DNA of 64,000 nt from an uncultured Christensenellaceae bacterium. Its GTDB lineage: Bacteria; Bacillota; Clostridia; Christensenellales; UBA3700. The translations under genes and the position numbers were made by a program. Below, one piece after another: positions 42,918-51,848 of the stretch (positions are counted from its first letter, which is position 1; each line of letters opens with the position of its first letter). The stretch lies in NCBI GenBank assembly GCA_944380285.1, contig CALWGZ010000007.1:1-64000 (forward strand), read 5' to 3'. The notes below the pieces were generated by a model, which had not been told where the DNA came from, did no database searches, and saw only the letters and a list, made by a program, of their open reading frames with translations.

Positions 42918-43811
42918 TCACTCCGCTTTTTGGAACTGTTTTGCGATCTCCCTCATCGCCTTCTTGCCCTCTTCGGACAGCGGCAGGAAGGGTCTGCGGC
43001 AGTCGCCCATCTCTATGCCGAGGCACTCCAAGATGTACTTTTCGGATGCGAACACGCCGTACTTGATCAGCTGAGCGATGATCTCGTTGACCTCGTATTG
43101 AGTCGCGCAAGCGGTCTTGACGTCGTTGTTGACAAAGGAGCGGTAGATGGTGATGAACTTTTCCGCCATGAAGTTGTAGGTGCTGCCGATGCCGCCGTCC
43201 GCGCCCATAGCGAGGCCGCCGATCAGCATTTCGTCAAAACCGTTGTAGACGATGGGTTTTGCCTTCATCGTCTTGAACTGTTCGAGCGCGAACAGGTCGG
43301 AGGTGGTGTGCTTGATGCCGATGAACTTGTCGGTGTGGGCGAACATCTCCTCCGCGGTGCCCTTGTCGAGATTGAAGCCGTTCGCCGCCGGGAAGTTGTA
43401 GACGATCATCGGCAGGCTCGTCGCGTCGGCGATGTCGTAGTAATATTGTTTGCGCTGTTCGGGGGTGAAAGCGTAGTAGTAGGGCGCGACCGCGCTGATC
43501 GCGTCATAGCCGAGTTTTTCGGCGTTTTTCGCCATCTCGATCGCGTGTTCGGTGCAGACGGTACCGACGTGGGCGATCATCGTGGACTTGCCGTTGTTGG
43601 CTTCGGCTGCGTACTCGAACAGCGTCTCTCTCTCCTCTTTGGTGAGCAGCAGTCCCTCGCCGGTGGAGCCGCCGACATAGAAGCCGTCGACGCCCTTTGC
43701 GAGGTTGTAGCGTATGAGTTTTTCGACCGATTTTTTGCTGACCTTGTCACTCTTGTCGAACGGGGTCAGAAGCGCGGGCAGTATGCCCTTGAACTTTTCT
43801 TTGTCGTACAT
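42918..43811 (-). CDS. nanA: N-acetylneuraminate lyase
   Basis: A 297-residue class I aldolase that splits sialic acid into N-acetylmannosamine and pyruvate. It has YVGGSTGEGLLL (carboxylate loop), the catalytic Tyr in IVYNFPAANG and the Schiff-base Lys in GIKHTTSD. The GSTGEG motif and the nan neighbours favour NanA over dihydrodipicolinate synthase. It is last in the operon, 24 nt after nanK. Confidence 0.93.
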   Translation of the reverse strand: MYDKEKFKGILPALLTPFDKSDKVSKKSVEKLIRYNLAKGVDGFYVGGSTGEGLLLTKEERETLFEYAAEANNGKSTMIAHVGTVCTEHAIEMAKNAEKLGYDAISAVAPYYYAFTPEQRKQYYYDIADATSLPMIVYNFPAANGFNLDKGTAEEMFAHTDKFIGIKHTTSDLFALEQFKTMKAKPIVYNGFDEMLIGGLAMGADGGIGSTYNFMAEKFITIYRSFVNNDVKTACATQYEVNEIIAQLIKYGVFASEKYILECLGIEMGDCRRPFLPLSEEGKKAMREIAKQFQKAE

Positions 43812-43835
43812 AAAATTTATGCCTCCGTCAAGAAG

Positions 43836-44711
43836 TTATTGATTTTTGAATTGTCCGTTGAGCGCGGCGTAAGCTGCGCCGAGCGCTCCTGCGCGGTTGC
43901 CGAGTTGGGCGCGTCCGATCCTGCTCGACATCTCGTAGGGGAACTTGCCGAGGAAGCCTCCCCACCAGCCTTTGATCTCGGCGACGCCGCCGCCGACCAC
44001 GACGCGCTTGACGCCTGTCTCGAACGCCAGCTTGACCGCCTTGACGAGCGCCTTTATGAACGTCTCGATCGCGGTCGGATAGCTACAATAGTCGTTGAAC
44101 ACCTTGTCGAGGTCGTCTTCGCCGCTCATCCTTCTGAGCGCGCTCGCCGACGCATACTGTTCGATACAGCCCCTTTTGCCGCACTTGCACGGCACGCCTT
44201 CTTCGTCGAAGCAGACGTGGCCGATATGCAGGTCGGTGACGCTCTCCGCGCACAGTTTGCCCGGGCGGATGAGCGCGCTGCCGAGGCCTGTGCCGATGGT
44301 CAGCACGACCTCGCTCTGCCTCGAAAATTTGTCGATATAGTGTTCGGCGACGGCGGCAGCGGTCGCGTCGTTGATCGCCCTGACGGGCAGACCGAACTTC
44401 GCCTTGACGTCGGATACGATGTCATAGCCGGTGAACCCGGGCAGCGCGGCGGTCGCGAATGTGACGACTCCTCTGTCCCAATCGACGGTGCCTGCGGTGG
44501 AGATGGCGATCGCCTCACATCCGTAGGTGTCGATCAGCGCGGATATGCTGTCAAACACGGCGGACCTGATCGCCTCGAAGCCCTCCGCCGCGCGAGTCGG
44601 GGCGGAATCGAAGCCTTCGACGCGGTAGTCCGCAAGTTTCATGCCCTTTTCGGCGGTCGCGCAGAGGCGCTTGATGGACGTCCCGCCGATGTCGATGCAA
44701 GCGATCTTCAT
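43836..44711 (-). CDS. nanK: ROK-family kinase, probably N-acetylmannosamine kinase
   Basis: A 291-residue ROK sugar kinase: ATP motif DIGGTSIKR, catalytic Asp in RAINDATAAAVAEH, and zinc site CKCGKRGCIEQYAS. Its place between nanE and nanA indicates that it phosphorylates N-acetylmannosamine. The ATG overlaps the nanE stop as ATGA. There is no DNA-binding domain, so it is not a ROK repressor. Confidence 0.9.
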   Translation of the reverse strand: MKIACIDIGGTSIKRLCATAEKGMKLADYRVEGFDSAPTRAAEGFEAIRSAVFDSISALIDTYGCEAIAISTAGTVDWDRGVVTFATAALPGFTGYDIVSDVKAKFGLPVRAINDATAAAVAEHYIDKFSRQSEVVLTIGTGLGSALIRPGKLCAESVTDLHIGHVCFDEEGVPCKCGKRGCIEQYASASALRRMSGEDDLDKVFNDYCSYPTAIETFIKALVKAVKLAFETGVKRVVVGGGVAEIKGWWGGFLGKFPYEMSSRIGRAQLGNRAGALGAAYAALNGQFKNQ

Positions 44712-45382
44712 TTGGCGATGACCTCCGCGAAGCGTTTAGTGATGTCCATCGGGCGGGTGATCGCGCTGCCGATGACGACCGCATACACTCCCTTCGCCCA
44801 CACTTTTTCCAACTGACCTCTCTCCCAAATGCCGCCCTCGGCGATGATCTTCGTATCGGGGAAGCTCTCGACGAGCTTGCCTATGAACTCGACGTCGGGG
44901 AGGACTGTGCCCTTGGTGTACGCGGTATAGCCGCGCAGCGTGGTGCCCACATAATCGAAGCCGAGTTTGACGGCGTTCGCCGCCTCGTCGAAGTCGCTGC
45001 AATCCGCCATGATCTCGACGTCTGGCGCCTTTTGGCGGATATACTTGACGAGCTCTTCGAGCGTTACTCCGCCGGGGCGTTTGCGCAGCGTAGCGTCGAG
45101 CGCGATGACCTTTGCGCCGCACCCGATGAGGTCGTCGACCTCTTTTTGGGTCGGGGTGATATAGACTTCGCTGTCCGGATACTCCGCCTTGATGATCGCG
45201 ATGATGGGCACGTCGACTTCGCTGCGGATGTCGAGAATGTCGCTGACGTAATTCGCCCTGATGCCGACGGCTCCGCCCCTGACGGCGGCGCGCGCCATGT
45301 ACTTCATGATGCCGAGACCGTAGAGCGGTTCGCCCTTGACGGCTTGGCACGAGACGATGAGTCCCCTGTTGAGATGAGCCAT
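44708..45382 (-). CDS. nanE: N-acetylmannosamine-6-phosphate 2-epimerase
   Basis: A 224-residue TIM-barrel epimerase that converts ManNAc-6-P to GlcNAc-6-P. It has IVSCQAVKGEPL, GIRAN, PIIAIIKAEYPDSEVYITPT with the catalytic Lys, DATLRKRP and IAEGGI. The ATG at 45382 shares a base with the sialidase stop (TAATG), and GAGGAG lies upstream. Confidence 0.94.
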   Translation of the reverse strand: MAHLNRGLIVSCQAVKGEPLYGLGIMKYMARAAVRGGAVGIRANYVSDILDIRSEVDVPIIAIIKAEYPDSEVYITPTQKEVDDLIGCGAKVIALDATLRKRPGGVTLEELVKYIRQKAPDVEIMADCSDFDEAANAVKLGFDYVGTTLRGYTAYTKGTVLPDVEFIGKLVESFPDTKIIAEGGIWERGQLEKVWAKGVYAVVIGSAITRPMDITKRFAEVIAK

Positions 45383-46698
45383 TATATCTTCTCCTCGGAC
45401 GCCTTGATGTCGTCCAATGTGAGTTTCAAAAAGTCGACGGTCTCGTGCATCGTACTGCCCTCGAACAGCACGCCGATCGAGCCGTCCTTCATCTGCGTCA
45501 TACAGCTGTACACGAACTCGCCGTCCTTGATCTTGAGCGAGTGCGCGAATGTTTCGCCATAGTCGTAAGAGATGCGTATGACGCCGTTTTCTCTTTTGGT
45601 CTTGCTGGCGGCGTTGAGCACGAGCGTCGCCTCGCGGTCGCCGTCTTTGACGTTGAGCGCGGCGATCTGGCAAACGGGCTGAGGGATGCCGATATAGTGG
45701 AAGTCCTCCCAGGTGACGCCACCGTCGCGGCTGGTCGCGACCGCGACCTCGCGGCGGCTCGAATGGTTGCGGATGAACGCCTTGAGCCCGCCGCCCGGCA
45801 GGGTGACGATCTGCGCCTCGCTCGTGCGCTCGCCGTCCGCGATGAACTTGTGCCCGACCTTGAACAGCCCGAGACGTTTGCGGTTTTCGCCCATAACTCC
45901 GCCGCGCGTCCAGGTGTTGCCGCCGTCGTCGCTGAAAATGCACGCCGCACACTCCATCAGCGGCCAAAAGCGCGGAGTGAAGTATATCGGCACGACGATA
46001 CGTCCCTTGTGCTCGCCCTCGGTCAGCTGCACGCCGACCCCGGGGCCTGCGCCGATGAAGCACATATACTCGTCTTTGACCTGCGCGGAGATGCACTCGG
46101 GCTTTGTCCATGTGACGCCGTTGTCAAAGCTCTTGGCGAGGTACATATACGAGGTGCGGTATTCGGTGAAGCCGCCCTCTCCGGTGCGTATGTTGCCGAC
46201 CTTTTTCTCGCCGACGCGCACGTCGAAGTTTTCGTCGACGCGGTACTCTGTCGCGAGGTCTTTGTCCCAAAGTCTGCCGTCCTTTTCGAGCGACAGTCTG
46301 CGCTTGCCGTGCATGACGATCTGTCTGCCCTTTTTGTCAAAACCGGTGCCGCGGCGGCTGTTGAGGATGCCGACGCCGGCGGGGGTGTGGCTGTACAGCA
46401 TCAGCAGCGTGCCCTTTTGTCGGTCAAAGACGAGGCAGGGGTCGATCGCCGCCGACGAGTGGGCAATGTCCTCGCCGCACTCTTTGACCGCAAAGTGCAT
46501 ATCCGTCCACGACTCGCCGTTGTCGAACGAGCGGCAGATCACCTTTTCTATGCGGTTGGGGTTGTCGCTGCCGCCGTAAAGGCGCGCGTCGGCGCAGGCG
46601 ATGACCGTGCCGTCGTCCGCCGTGATGATGGACGGAATGCGGTAGTTGTTGACCGGACCGCGGTCCTTTGAAAAGAGTTTGAATGGCTCGGATATCAT
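45382..46698 (-). CDS. exo-alpha-sialidase (GH33-like), no signal peptide
   Basis: A 438-residue six-bladed propeller sialidase. NYRIPS near residue 17 is the FRIP-type arginine motif. At least four Asp boxes follow (SFDNGESW, SFDNGVTW, SDDGGNTW, SRDGGVTW), with further Arg motifs (YRTSYMY). There is no signal peptide or anchor, so it should cut sialylated substrates inside the cell. GAGGGA precedes the ATG. It opens the nan part of the operon; no transporter is present. Confidence 0.9.
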   Translation of the reverse strand: MISEPFKLFSKDRGPVNNYRIPSIITADDGTVIACADARLYGGSDNPNRIEKVICRSFDNGESWTDMHFAVKECGEDIAHSSAAIDPCLVFDRQKGTLLMLYSHTPAGVGILNSRRGTGFDKKGRQIVMHGKRRLSLEKDGRLWDKDLATEYRVDENFDVRVGEKKVGNIRTGEGGFTEYRTSYMYLAKSFDNGVTWTKPECISAQVKDEYMCFIGAGPGVGVQLTEGEHKGRIVVPIYFTPRFWPLMECAACIFSDDGGNTWTRGGVMGENRKRLGLFKVGHKFIADGERTSEAQIVTLPGGGLKAFIRNHSSRREVAVATSRDGGVTWEDFHYIGIPQPVCQIAALNVKDGDREATLVLNAASKTKRENGVIRISYDYGETFAHSLKIKDGEFVYSCMTQMKDGSIGVLFEGSTMHETVDFLKLTLDDIKASEEKI

Positions 46699-46750
46699 GT
46701 TTCCCTCGTCAATTTTTTCGTGCCCGTGTTTGTAAAGGGCGCGTTTTAGT

Positions 46751-47260
46751 CTATTGCGGCATCTCGGTCGTCTCTCCGACGTCGCCTGCGATCAACGCTC
46801 CGCCGCCGAACAGCACGATATATACGTCCGCTTCATAGCTCTTCAAAAATTCGTCTATCTCCTCGGCTGCGATGCGGAACGCTTCGCGCTTGGGGTAGCC
46901 GTACACACCGGCGGAGATGAGCGGGAACGCGACGCTTTTGAGCCCCGCCTCCCTGACGATCGCAAGACATTTGCGGTAGCAGCTTCTCAGCAGCTCCTCT
47001 TCGCCGAAACCGCCTCCGTGCCAGATCGGACCCACCGTATGTATGACGTATTTTGCCGGCAGGCGGTAACCCTTTGTGACCTTGGCGTCGCCCGTCTCGC
47101 AGCCGCCCAGCGTGCGGCATTCGGCAAGCAAGTCCTCGCCGGCGGCGCGGTGTATCGCCCCGTCCACGCCTCCTCCGCCCAGCAGGGAGTTGTTGGCGGC
47201 GTTGACGATCGCGTCGACTCGGCAGCGAGTGATGTCGCCTATGCAGACAAAGCGCGGCAT
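46751..47260 (-). CDS. macro domain protein (YmdB-type)
   Basis: A 169-residue macro domain. It has the ligand loops [26 protein letters not shown] and [13 protein letters not shown], as in O-acetyl-ADP-ribose deacetylases. The likely role is to bind or hydrolyse ADP-ribose derivatives released by sirtuins or ADP-ribosylation. Its ATG is 1 nt after the mgsA stop, and it precedes the sialidase gene by 52 nt on the same strand. Confidence 0.92.
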   Translation of the reverse strand: MPRFVCIGDITRCRVDAIVNAANNSLLGGGGVDGAIHRAAGEDLLAECRTLGGCETGDAKVTKGYRLPAKYVIHTVGPIWHGGGFGEEELLRSCYRKCLAIVREAGLKSVAFPLISAGVYGYPKREAFRIAAEEIDEFLKSYEADVYIVLFGGGALIAGDVGETTEMPQ

Positions 47261-47261
47261 C

Positions 47262-47642
47262 TCAGCGCATCAGCGGCGACGACAGCACAAAGTCGGCTGT
47301 CGCCTTGTTGGTCGCGATGGGGACGTCATAGAGCGCGGCGATGCGCAGCAGCGCCTTGACGTCGGGGTCGTGGGGCTGCATGGACAGCGGATCCCAAAAG
47401 AAGATGACGACGTCGATCTGTCCTTCGGCGATCTTTGCGCCGATCTGCTGGTCGCCGCCGAGCGGGCCGGACAGATAGCGGTACACGTCGAGCCCCGTCG
47501 ACTCGGCGACCAATTTCGAGGTGGTGCCGGTGCCGCAAAGCTGATATTTCGCGAGCAGGTCTTTGTTCTTCATCGACCAAGCGACCATCTCCGCTTTTTT
47601 GTTGTCGTGCGCGATGAGCGCTACCGTCTTGATCTCTTTCAT
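47262..47642 (-). CDS. mgsA: methylglyoxal synthase
   Basis: A 126-residue enzyme that converts dihydroxyacetone phosphate to methylglyoxal and relieves sugar-phosphate stress. It has [23 protein letters not shown], the catalytic Asp in [11 protein letters not shown] and the [13 protein letters not shown] end. AAAGGAG precedes the ATG. It is first in the presumed mgsA-macro-sialidase-nanEKA operon, which fits balancing of sugar-phosphate inflow. Confidence 0.94.
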   Translation of the reverse strand: MKEIKTVALIAHDNKKAEMVAWSMKNKDLLAKYQLCGTGTTSKLVAESTGLDVYRYLSGPLGGDQQIGAKIAEGQIDVVIFFWDPLSMQPHDPDVKALLRIAALYDVPIATNKATADFVLSSPLMR

Positions 47643-47660
47643 AAAATACTCCTTTACACA

Positions 47661-47689
47661 AGTTTATCACAGCGCGCGCGCATAGTCAA
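47661..47689 (-). promoter_or_regulatory. promoter of the mgsA-nan operon
   Basis: TTGACT (47684-47689), a 17-nt spacer, TAAACT (47661-47666). Confidence 0.6.
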
Positions 47690-47701
47690 CAAAGCAAAGA
47701 G

Positions 47702-47728
47702 GGGGACGCCGAAATTTCGGCGTCCCCG
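47702..47728 (-). terminator. terminator after the SipW operon
   Basis: A perfect 26-nt palindrome centred on GAAATTTC (47702-47727), 7 nt beyond the sipW stop, followed on the minus strand by CTCTTTGCTTTG. Confidence 0.65.
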
Positions 47729-47734
47729 TACGGA

Positions 47735-48463
47735 TCATTGTTCGCTGTCGTTCGGACCGCCCTCCCGGTCGGGGCGTTCTTTGAGCCGTCTCAGCTCCTC
47801 TTTGAGCCTTTCGACCTCTTCGCGGTCGGCGCGCGCCTGTTCGGCGATACGTTCTCTCTCCAGCCTTTGCTGCGCAGCGAGCTCTTCCCTCTCCGCCCTT
47901 TTTTCGGAGCGGTATTGTTTGATCGACTTGATCAGCTTGCCGACGTTGAGCGCGATGAGCAAGACGAACGGCAGCAAGATGAGCACGACATAGCCGGCAG
48001 GGGTGCGTATGAACGCGAAGAAGTTGCCAAGCCCCGCTATGCGGAATTCGTACACTCCGAGCACATTGCCGGCAGGCACGGGCGTGAGGTCGTCGAAGCC
48101 GTTTGCGACGCCGTAGGTATGGTAGAGCGTCTCGCCGCCTCTCTTTTCGACAGAGCGTATCTTGTGGGTGACAATCGCGCCGAAGCTGTCGGGGTCTTCG
48201 GAGATGAAGGTGATGATGTCGCCCTCATTGAGCGCGGTGACGTCGCCGGGGGTCTTCACGACGATGACGTCGCCGGCTTCGAACACACCGCTCATCGAGT
48301 CGGACTGCACGATATACGCCTTATAGCCGAACAGCGAGGCGTTGCCGCGCGTCGTCGCGACCGAGACGATTGTGAAAACAAGCATGCAGACGGTGAACGC
48401 CACAATCAGCGCCGTCAAGATGCCCAATGCGATGTTGACTCCCTTTTTTGTCTTCTCTTTCAT
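47735..48463 (-). CDS. sipW: SipW-type (ER-type) signal peptidase I
   Basis: A 242-residue membrane peptidase with a Ser-His pair: Ser56 in QSDSMSG and His100 in IVTHKIRSV. His instead of Lys marks the ER/archaeal type, which in Bacillus (SipW) processes TasA and TapA. Membrane segments lie at about residues 10-36 and 150-172. A long charged coiled coil (RSEKRAEREELAAQQRLERE...) forms the C-terminus. No ribosome site is seen, and a strong hairpin lies just upstream. It is last in the operon with its likely substrates. Confidence 0.9.
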   Translation of the reverse strand: MKEKTKKGVNIALGILTALIVAFTVCMLVFTIVSVATTRGNASLFGYKAYIVQSDSMSGVFEAGDVIVVKTPGDVTALNEGDIITFISEDPDSFGAIVTHKIRSVEKRGGETLYHTYGVANGFDDLTPVPAGNVLGVYEFRIAGLGNFFAFIRTPAGYVVLILLPFVLLIALNVGKLIKSIKQYRSEKRAEREELAAQQRLERERIAEQARADREEVERLKEELRRLKERPDREGGPNDSEQ

Positions 48464-48471
48464 ATGCGTAT

Positions 48472-48503
48472 GGGAACGGCAGCCCTATCGGGCTTCCGTT
48501 CCC
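48472..48503 (-). promoter_or_regulatory. intercistronic hairpin before sipW
   Basis: GGGAACGG pairs with CCGTTCCC and encloses AGCCC/GGGCT, ending 8 nt before the sipW ATG, with no T-run. It may set sipW expression below that of the fibre genes or protect the upstream mRNA. Confidence 0.5.
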
Positions 48504-48532
48504 CTGTGTCGTTCGCTTTTTGCCGCGCCGTG

Positions 48533-50173
48533 TCAGTTGCCGGCGACGCCGTTCACGCTCGCGTATTGATTGTATCCGGCGATGAGCGTACCGCCCTCGG
48601 GCGTCGAGAGCACGCAATCTTTGTCATAGGTCAAACTTGCATAATACTCCGCCGAATCGCCCCAGATATAGACCGCCGGCGCATTTGCGCTTTGCGAAGT
48701 CACCTTTGTGTTGACCAGCGTTACGCTCGCGGGATACGGATAGGCGTTGCTGCGGTCTCCGACGATAAGCGCGCCGACCGGGACTTCGTTGCCGCTGGCC
48801 CAATTGCCGTTCAAGTATTGATCGTAGTTGCCTGTATAGTTGCCGTTCATGACGATCTCGCTGTCGGTGATGACCGCCTCGCCTCCGCGGACCAAGACGC
48901 CCTGTCTCTCACCGATGATGGTGCTGCGCGTGACGGTCAGCTTGCCGGGGACGTTCATAAAGACGGCGCAGCTGTCGTGAGTGTCCCACGCAATCATGTT
49001 GCCAAACACCTCTCCGCACTCGATCGTGCTGTCGACGATCTCGATCTCGCAGGGATAGGACTTTGTCGCATTGGTGCTGATCGCGGTCGAGTTGCCGCAC
49101 TTGATCGTGCTGTCCTTGACGGTGATCTTTGTCTGTCCGGGGTTCTCTATGACCGCGAGCGAGTTGTAGCACTCGATGTCGACGTTGTCAAAGACAAGCT
49201 CGGCTCCCGGCTCCTTGACGCCGAAATACGTCACGCCCCAATTATCGCCCATGGTGCTCTTCAACTTCATGTTTCCGTTCTTGAACGTCAAGGTCGCGTC
49301 TTGCGCCAACACAATGGTATAGTAAATGGTTTCGTCCACGGTCAAGGTATTGCCTCCGAGGTCGATCTCGGTGTCCTCTGCGATGAGGTATGATTTTTCG
49401 GTGCTGTCGACGACATACTTTTCCAAGGTCACGTCGTTTTGCAATTTGATGCTGCCGCCACCCAGCACAGCCGCCTGCATCTCCTCGTTCGTGTCGACGT
49501 TGTATTCGGCATATTCCGCGCCTTCGACGTTTTGCGTCGCGAGCACGGTGACGTCAAGTCCGAAGCTCTTGCCCTGGAACTCGTTGCCCACGGTGTCGGG
49601 GTCGTTCATGCCGAAGATGAACACATATCTCAAATTTTGTTCGGGCTCGATGACGAACTCCTTGGCTTGACCGAGCTGCTCGATCAACGCCATATCGCGC
49701 TTTTCGATCTCCCCTGTGACGGTGCCGCTCTCGTTGATGCCGACGAAGTCGAACCACAGCGCGTCCGCGAGGCCGCTGTCGGTGATCTCGAAGTTGAGCT
49801 TGACTTTGGCGGCGAGGCTGCCGACGTTCTTGACCTCGACCAGCTTGGCGTACGCCTCGGTGTCGCCGGGCGCGATGACCACGTCGTTGATGATCGGGGT
49901 GGTGTCCGTCTTGAGGTTTTGACCTTCGCTCGCGAAGTTGAAGGTGCCGCTCACCGCGCCGTCGAGGGTCACGGTCGTGCCGTTTTCTTGCGCCTCGTCG
50001 ACGGTGTCATAGGCAAACGCGTCGATCTTGAGCGTACCGGTCGTGATGACGTTGCCGCTGTTGGTTGCGCCGTCGGTGAACCACGCATAGGTCGCGCCGA
50101 CCAACATCGCCGCGCACAGCAAGATGCATACGACGCTTGCCGCGATGCTTGTTTTCAACGATTTTGTCTTCAT
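48533..50173 (-). CDS. TasA/CalY-like protein with C-terminal beta-helix-like domain (B)
   Basis: A 546-residue exported protein. The SipW-type signal region (MKTKSLKTSIAAS...LVGATYAWFTDG) is followed by GNVITTGTLKI and a TasA/camelysin-like beta-sandwich to about residue 225. From about 235 a Gly/Thr/Ser-rich stretch with repeated short strands (IKLQNDVTLEKY, VTVDETI-type turns, VTRSTIIGERQG, ITDSEIVMNG) looks like a right-handed parallel beta-helix. AAAGGAG precedes the ATG. It is a close paralogue of the gene at 50200. Confidence 0.8.
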   Translation of the reverse strand: MKTKSLKTSIAASVVCILLCAAMLVGATYAWFTDGATNSGNVITTGTLKIDAFAYDTVDEAQENGTTVTLDGAVSGTFNFASEGQNLKTDTTPIINDVVIAPGDTEAYAKLVEVKNVGSLAAKVKLNFEITDSGLADALWFDFVGINESGTVTGEIEKRDMALIEQLGQAKEFVIEPEQNLRYVFIFGMNDPDTVGNEFQGKSFGLDVTVLATQNVEGAEYAEYNVDTNEEMQAAVLGGGSIKLQNDVTLEKYVVDSTEKSYLIAEDTEIDLGGNTLTVDETIYYTIVLAQDATLTFKNGNMKLKSTMGDNWGVTYFGVKEPGAELVFDNVDIECYNSLAVIENPGQTKITVKDSTIKCGNSTAISTNATKSYPCEIEIVDSTIECGEVFGNMIAWDTHDSCAVFMNVPGKLTVTRSTIIGERQGVLVRGGEAVITDSEIVMNGNYTGNYDQYLNGNWASGNEVPVGALIVGDRSNAYPYPASVTLVNTKVTSQSANAPAVYIWGDSAEYYASLTYDKDCVLSTPEGGTLIAGYNQYASVNGVAGN

Positions 50174-50199
50174 ATCTTTCTCCTTTTATTGTTCTGTTG

Positions 50200-51834
50200 T
50201 CATTGCGATACCACTTCGCCGTTTACGGTCACATAGCCGCCGCCGACGATGACGGGCTCGATGCTCTTGTCCGCCGGGGTGATGACCGTCGCGCTGTCAT
50301 AGGTCAGGCTCGCACCGATCTCCTCGGTCGCGTTGCCGTAGACATAGACGGTCTTTGCGCCTTCCGCCGCCGCTGTGATCGTGCAGCCGATCAACTCGAC
50401 ATTGGTCGCATATTGATAGGACGTGCTGCGATTGCCGACCAGCAAGGTCGAAAGCGGCAAGTCGTTGCCGCTGCCCCAATTTTCGTTCATGTTGTAATTG
50501 GACTCGGGGCCGAGATTGCCGAAGTTGATCGGGGTATATGGTCTTTCCAGCGTACAATTTTCAAGCACCGCGTCTCCGCCGCGCACGACCACAGCCGAAA
50601 GGCCGCCCTTGACGGTGCTGTCTTTCATATTGAGTTTGCCCGGCACATTCATCAACACGCCGACGCTTGTCCAGCCGTCCACATACGCGCAGACAAGTTC
50701 GGAATTGTCGATCGTGATGTCAATGGGATAGTTTTCCGCGCCGCTCGCATTGGTGGATACGCAGCAGCCGTAGTCGGTGGTATTGATCGTGCTGTCCTTG
50801 ACCACGAGTTCGGAACCGTTGCCGATCACGGTGATCGCGGTGCCTGCCGAGATCAAGTCGACGTCGTCGAGCACAAGCTTACCGCCCTCGATCGAAAGCG
50901 CGCTTGTCTGGAAGTCGTTGCCTTTCAGTTCGACAGTGCCGCCGACGATCTCAAGCGTCTGCCCATTGGCGATCTTTGTATCTCTGTACCCCTGCGCCGC
51001 TCTCGTCAACGGCGTGCCGCTCAGCACCAGCTTTTTGCCGGCAAGGTCGATTTTGACGCCGTCTTCGGCGACAGGGATGGATTGCAACTCGATATCCGCC
51101 GCCAATTTGATGCTGCCGCCCTCCGCGAGCGCCGCGGTCATCTCGTCCGCGCTCTCGACGACATATTCTGCATACTCCGCCCCTTCGACGTTTTGCGAAG
51201 CGAGCACGACGACGTCCATTCCGAAGCTCTTGCCCTGGAACTCGTTGCCGACGGTGTCGGGGTCGTTCATGCCGAAGAGGAACACATATTTGAGGCTCTT
51301 CCCTGCGGCGACGACGAACTCGGCTTTTTCGGCGAGGGCGCTCAACGTGCTCATCGGGCGCTTGGTCATCTTGCCGACGACAATGCCCTCGTCGTCGACT
51401 TGGACGAAGTCGAACCACAGCGCGCCGGCGAGGCCGTCCTCGGTCACGTCGAAGTGCAGCTTGACTTTGGCGTCGAGGTTGCCGTTGTTGACCACTTCGA
51501 CCAATCTCGCATACGCCTCGGTGTCGCCCGGCTCGATCGTCACATTGTCTATGATCGGGGTCGTGTCCTCTTTGAGGTTTTGCCCTTCGCTCTCAAAGTT
51601 GAACGTGCCCGTCACGTCGCCCTCTGCGATCGTCACGCTCATGCCGCCCTGCTCCGTATCCACGGCGTCATAGGCGAACGCGTCGATCTTGAGCGTGCCT
51701 GCGGTGATGACGTTGCCGCTGTTGGTTGCGCCGTCGGTGAACCACGCATAGGTCGCGCCGATCAGCATCGCGGTGCACAGCACGATGCATACGCTCATCG
51801 CAATGATACTGTTACGCAATGATTTCGTTTTCAT
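50200..51834 (-). CDS. TasA/CalY-like protein with C-terminal beta-helix-like domain (A)
   Basis: A 544-residue paralogue of the next gene, with the same order: SipW-type signal (LIGATYAWFTDGATNSGNV), TasA-like domain ending VVVLASQNVEGAEYAEY, then a solenoid-like region starting SADEMTAALAEGGSIKL and repeating short strands such as VVKDSTINTTDYG and MKDSTVKGGLSAV. N-terminal halves are close; solenoids diverge. GGGAG precedes the ATG. It is probably a cell-surface fibre or adhesin subunit. Confidence 0.8.
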   Translation of the reverse strand: MKTKSLRNSIIAMSVCIVLCTAMLIGATYAWFTDGATNSGNVITAGTLKIDAFAYDAVDTEQGGMSVTIAEGDVTGTFNFESEGQNLKEDTTPIIDNVTIEPGDTEAYARLVEVVNNGNLDAKVKLHFDVTEDGLAGALWFDFVQVDDEGIVVGKMTKRPMSTLSALAEKAEFVVAAGKSLKYVFLFGMNDPDTVGNEFQGKSFGMDVVVLASQNVEGAEYAEYVVESADEMTAALAEGGSIKLAADIELQSIPVAEDGVKIDLAGKKLVLSGTPLTRAAQGYRDTKIANGQTLEIVGGTVELKGNDFQTSALSIEGGKLVLDDVDLISAGTAITVIGNGSELVVKDSTINTTDYGCCVSTNASGAENYPIDITIDNSELVCAYVDGWTSVGVLMNVPGKLNMKDSTVKGGLSAVVVRGGDAVLENCTLERPYTPINFGNLGPESNYNMNENWGSGNDLPLSTLLVGNRSTSYQYATNVELIGCTITAAAEGAKTVYVYGNATEEIGASLTYDSATVITPADKSIEPVIVGGGYVTVNGEVVSQ

Positions 51835-51848
51835 ATCTCTGTCTCCCG

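Noticed and set aside
42918..43811. Dihydrodipicolinate synthase (dapA)
   Set aside because: The same superfamily, but the GGSTGEG motif, the YNFPAANG and GIKHTTSD signatures and nan neighbours favour N-acetylneuraminate lyase.
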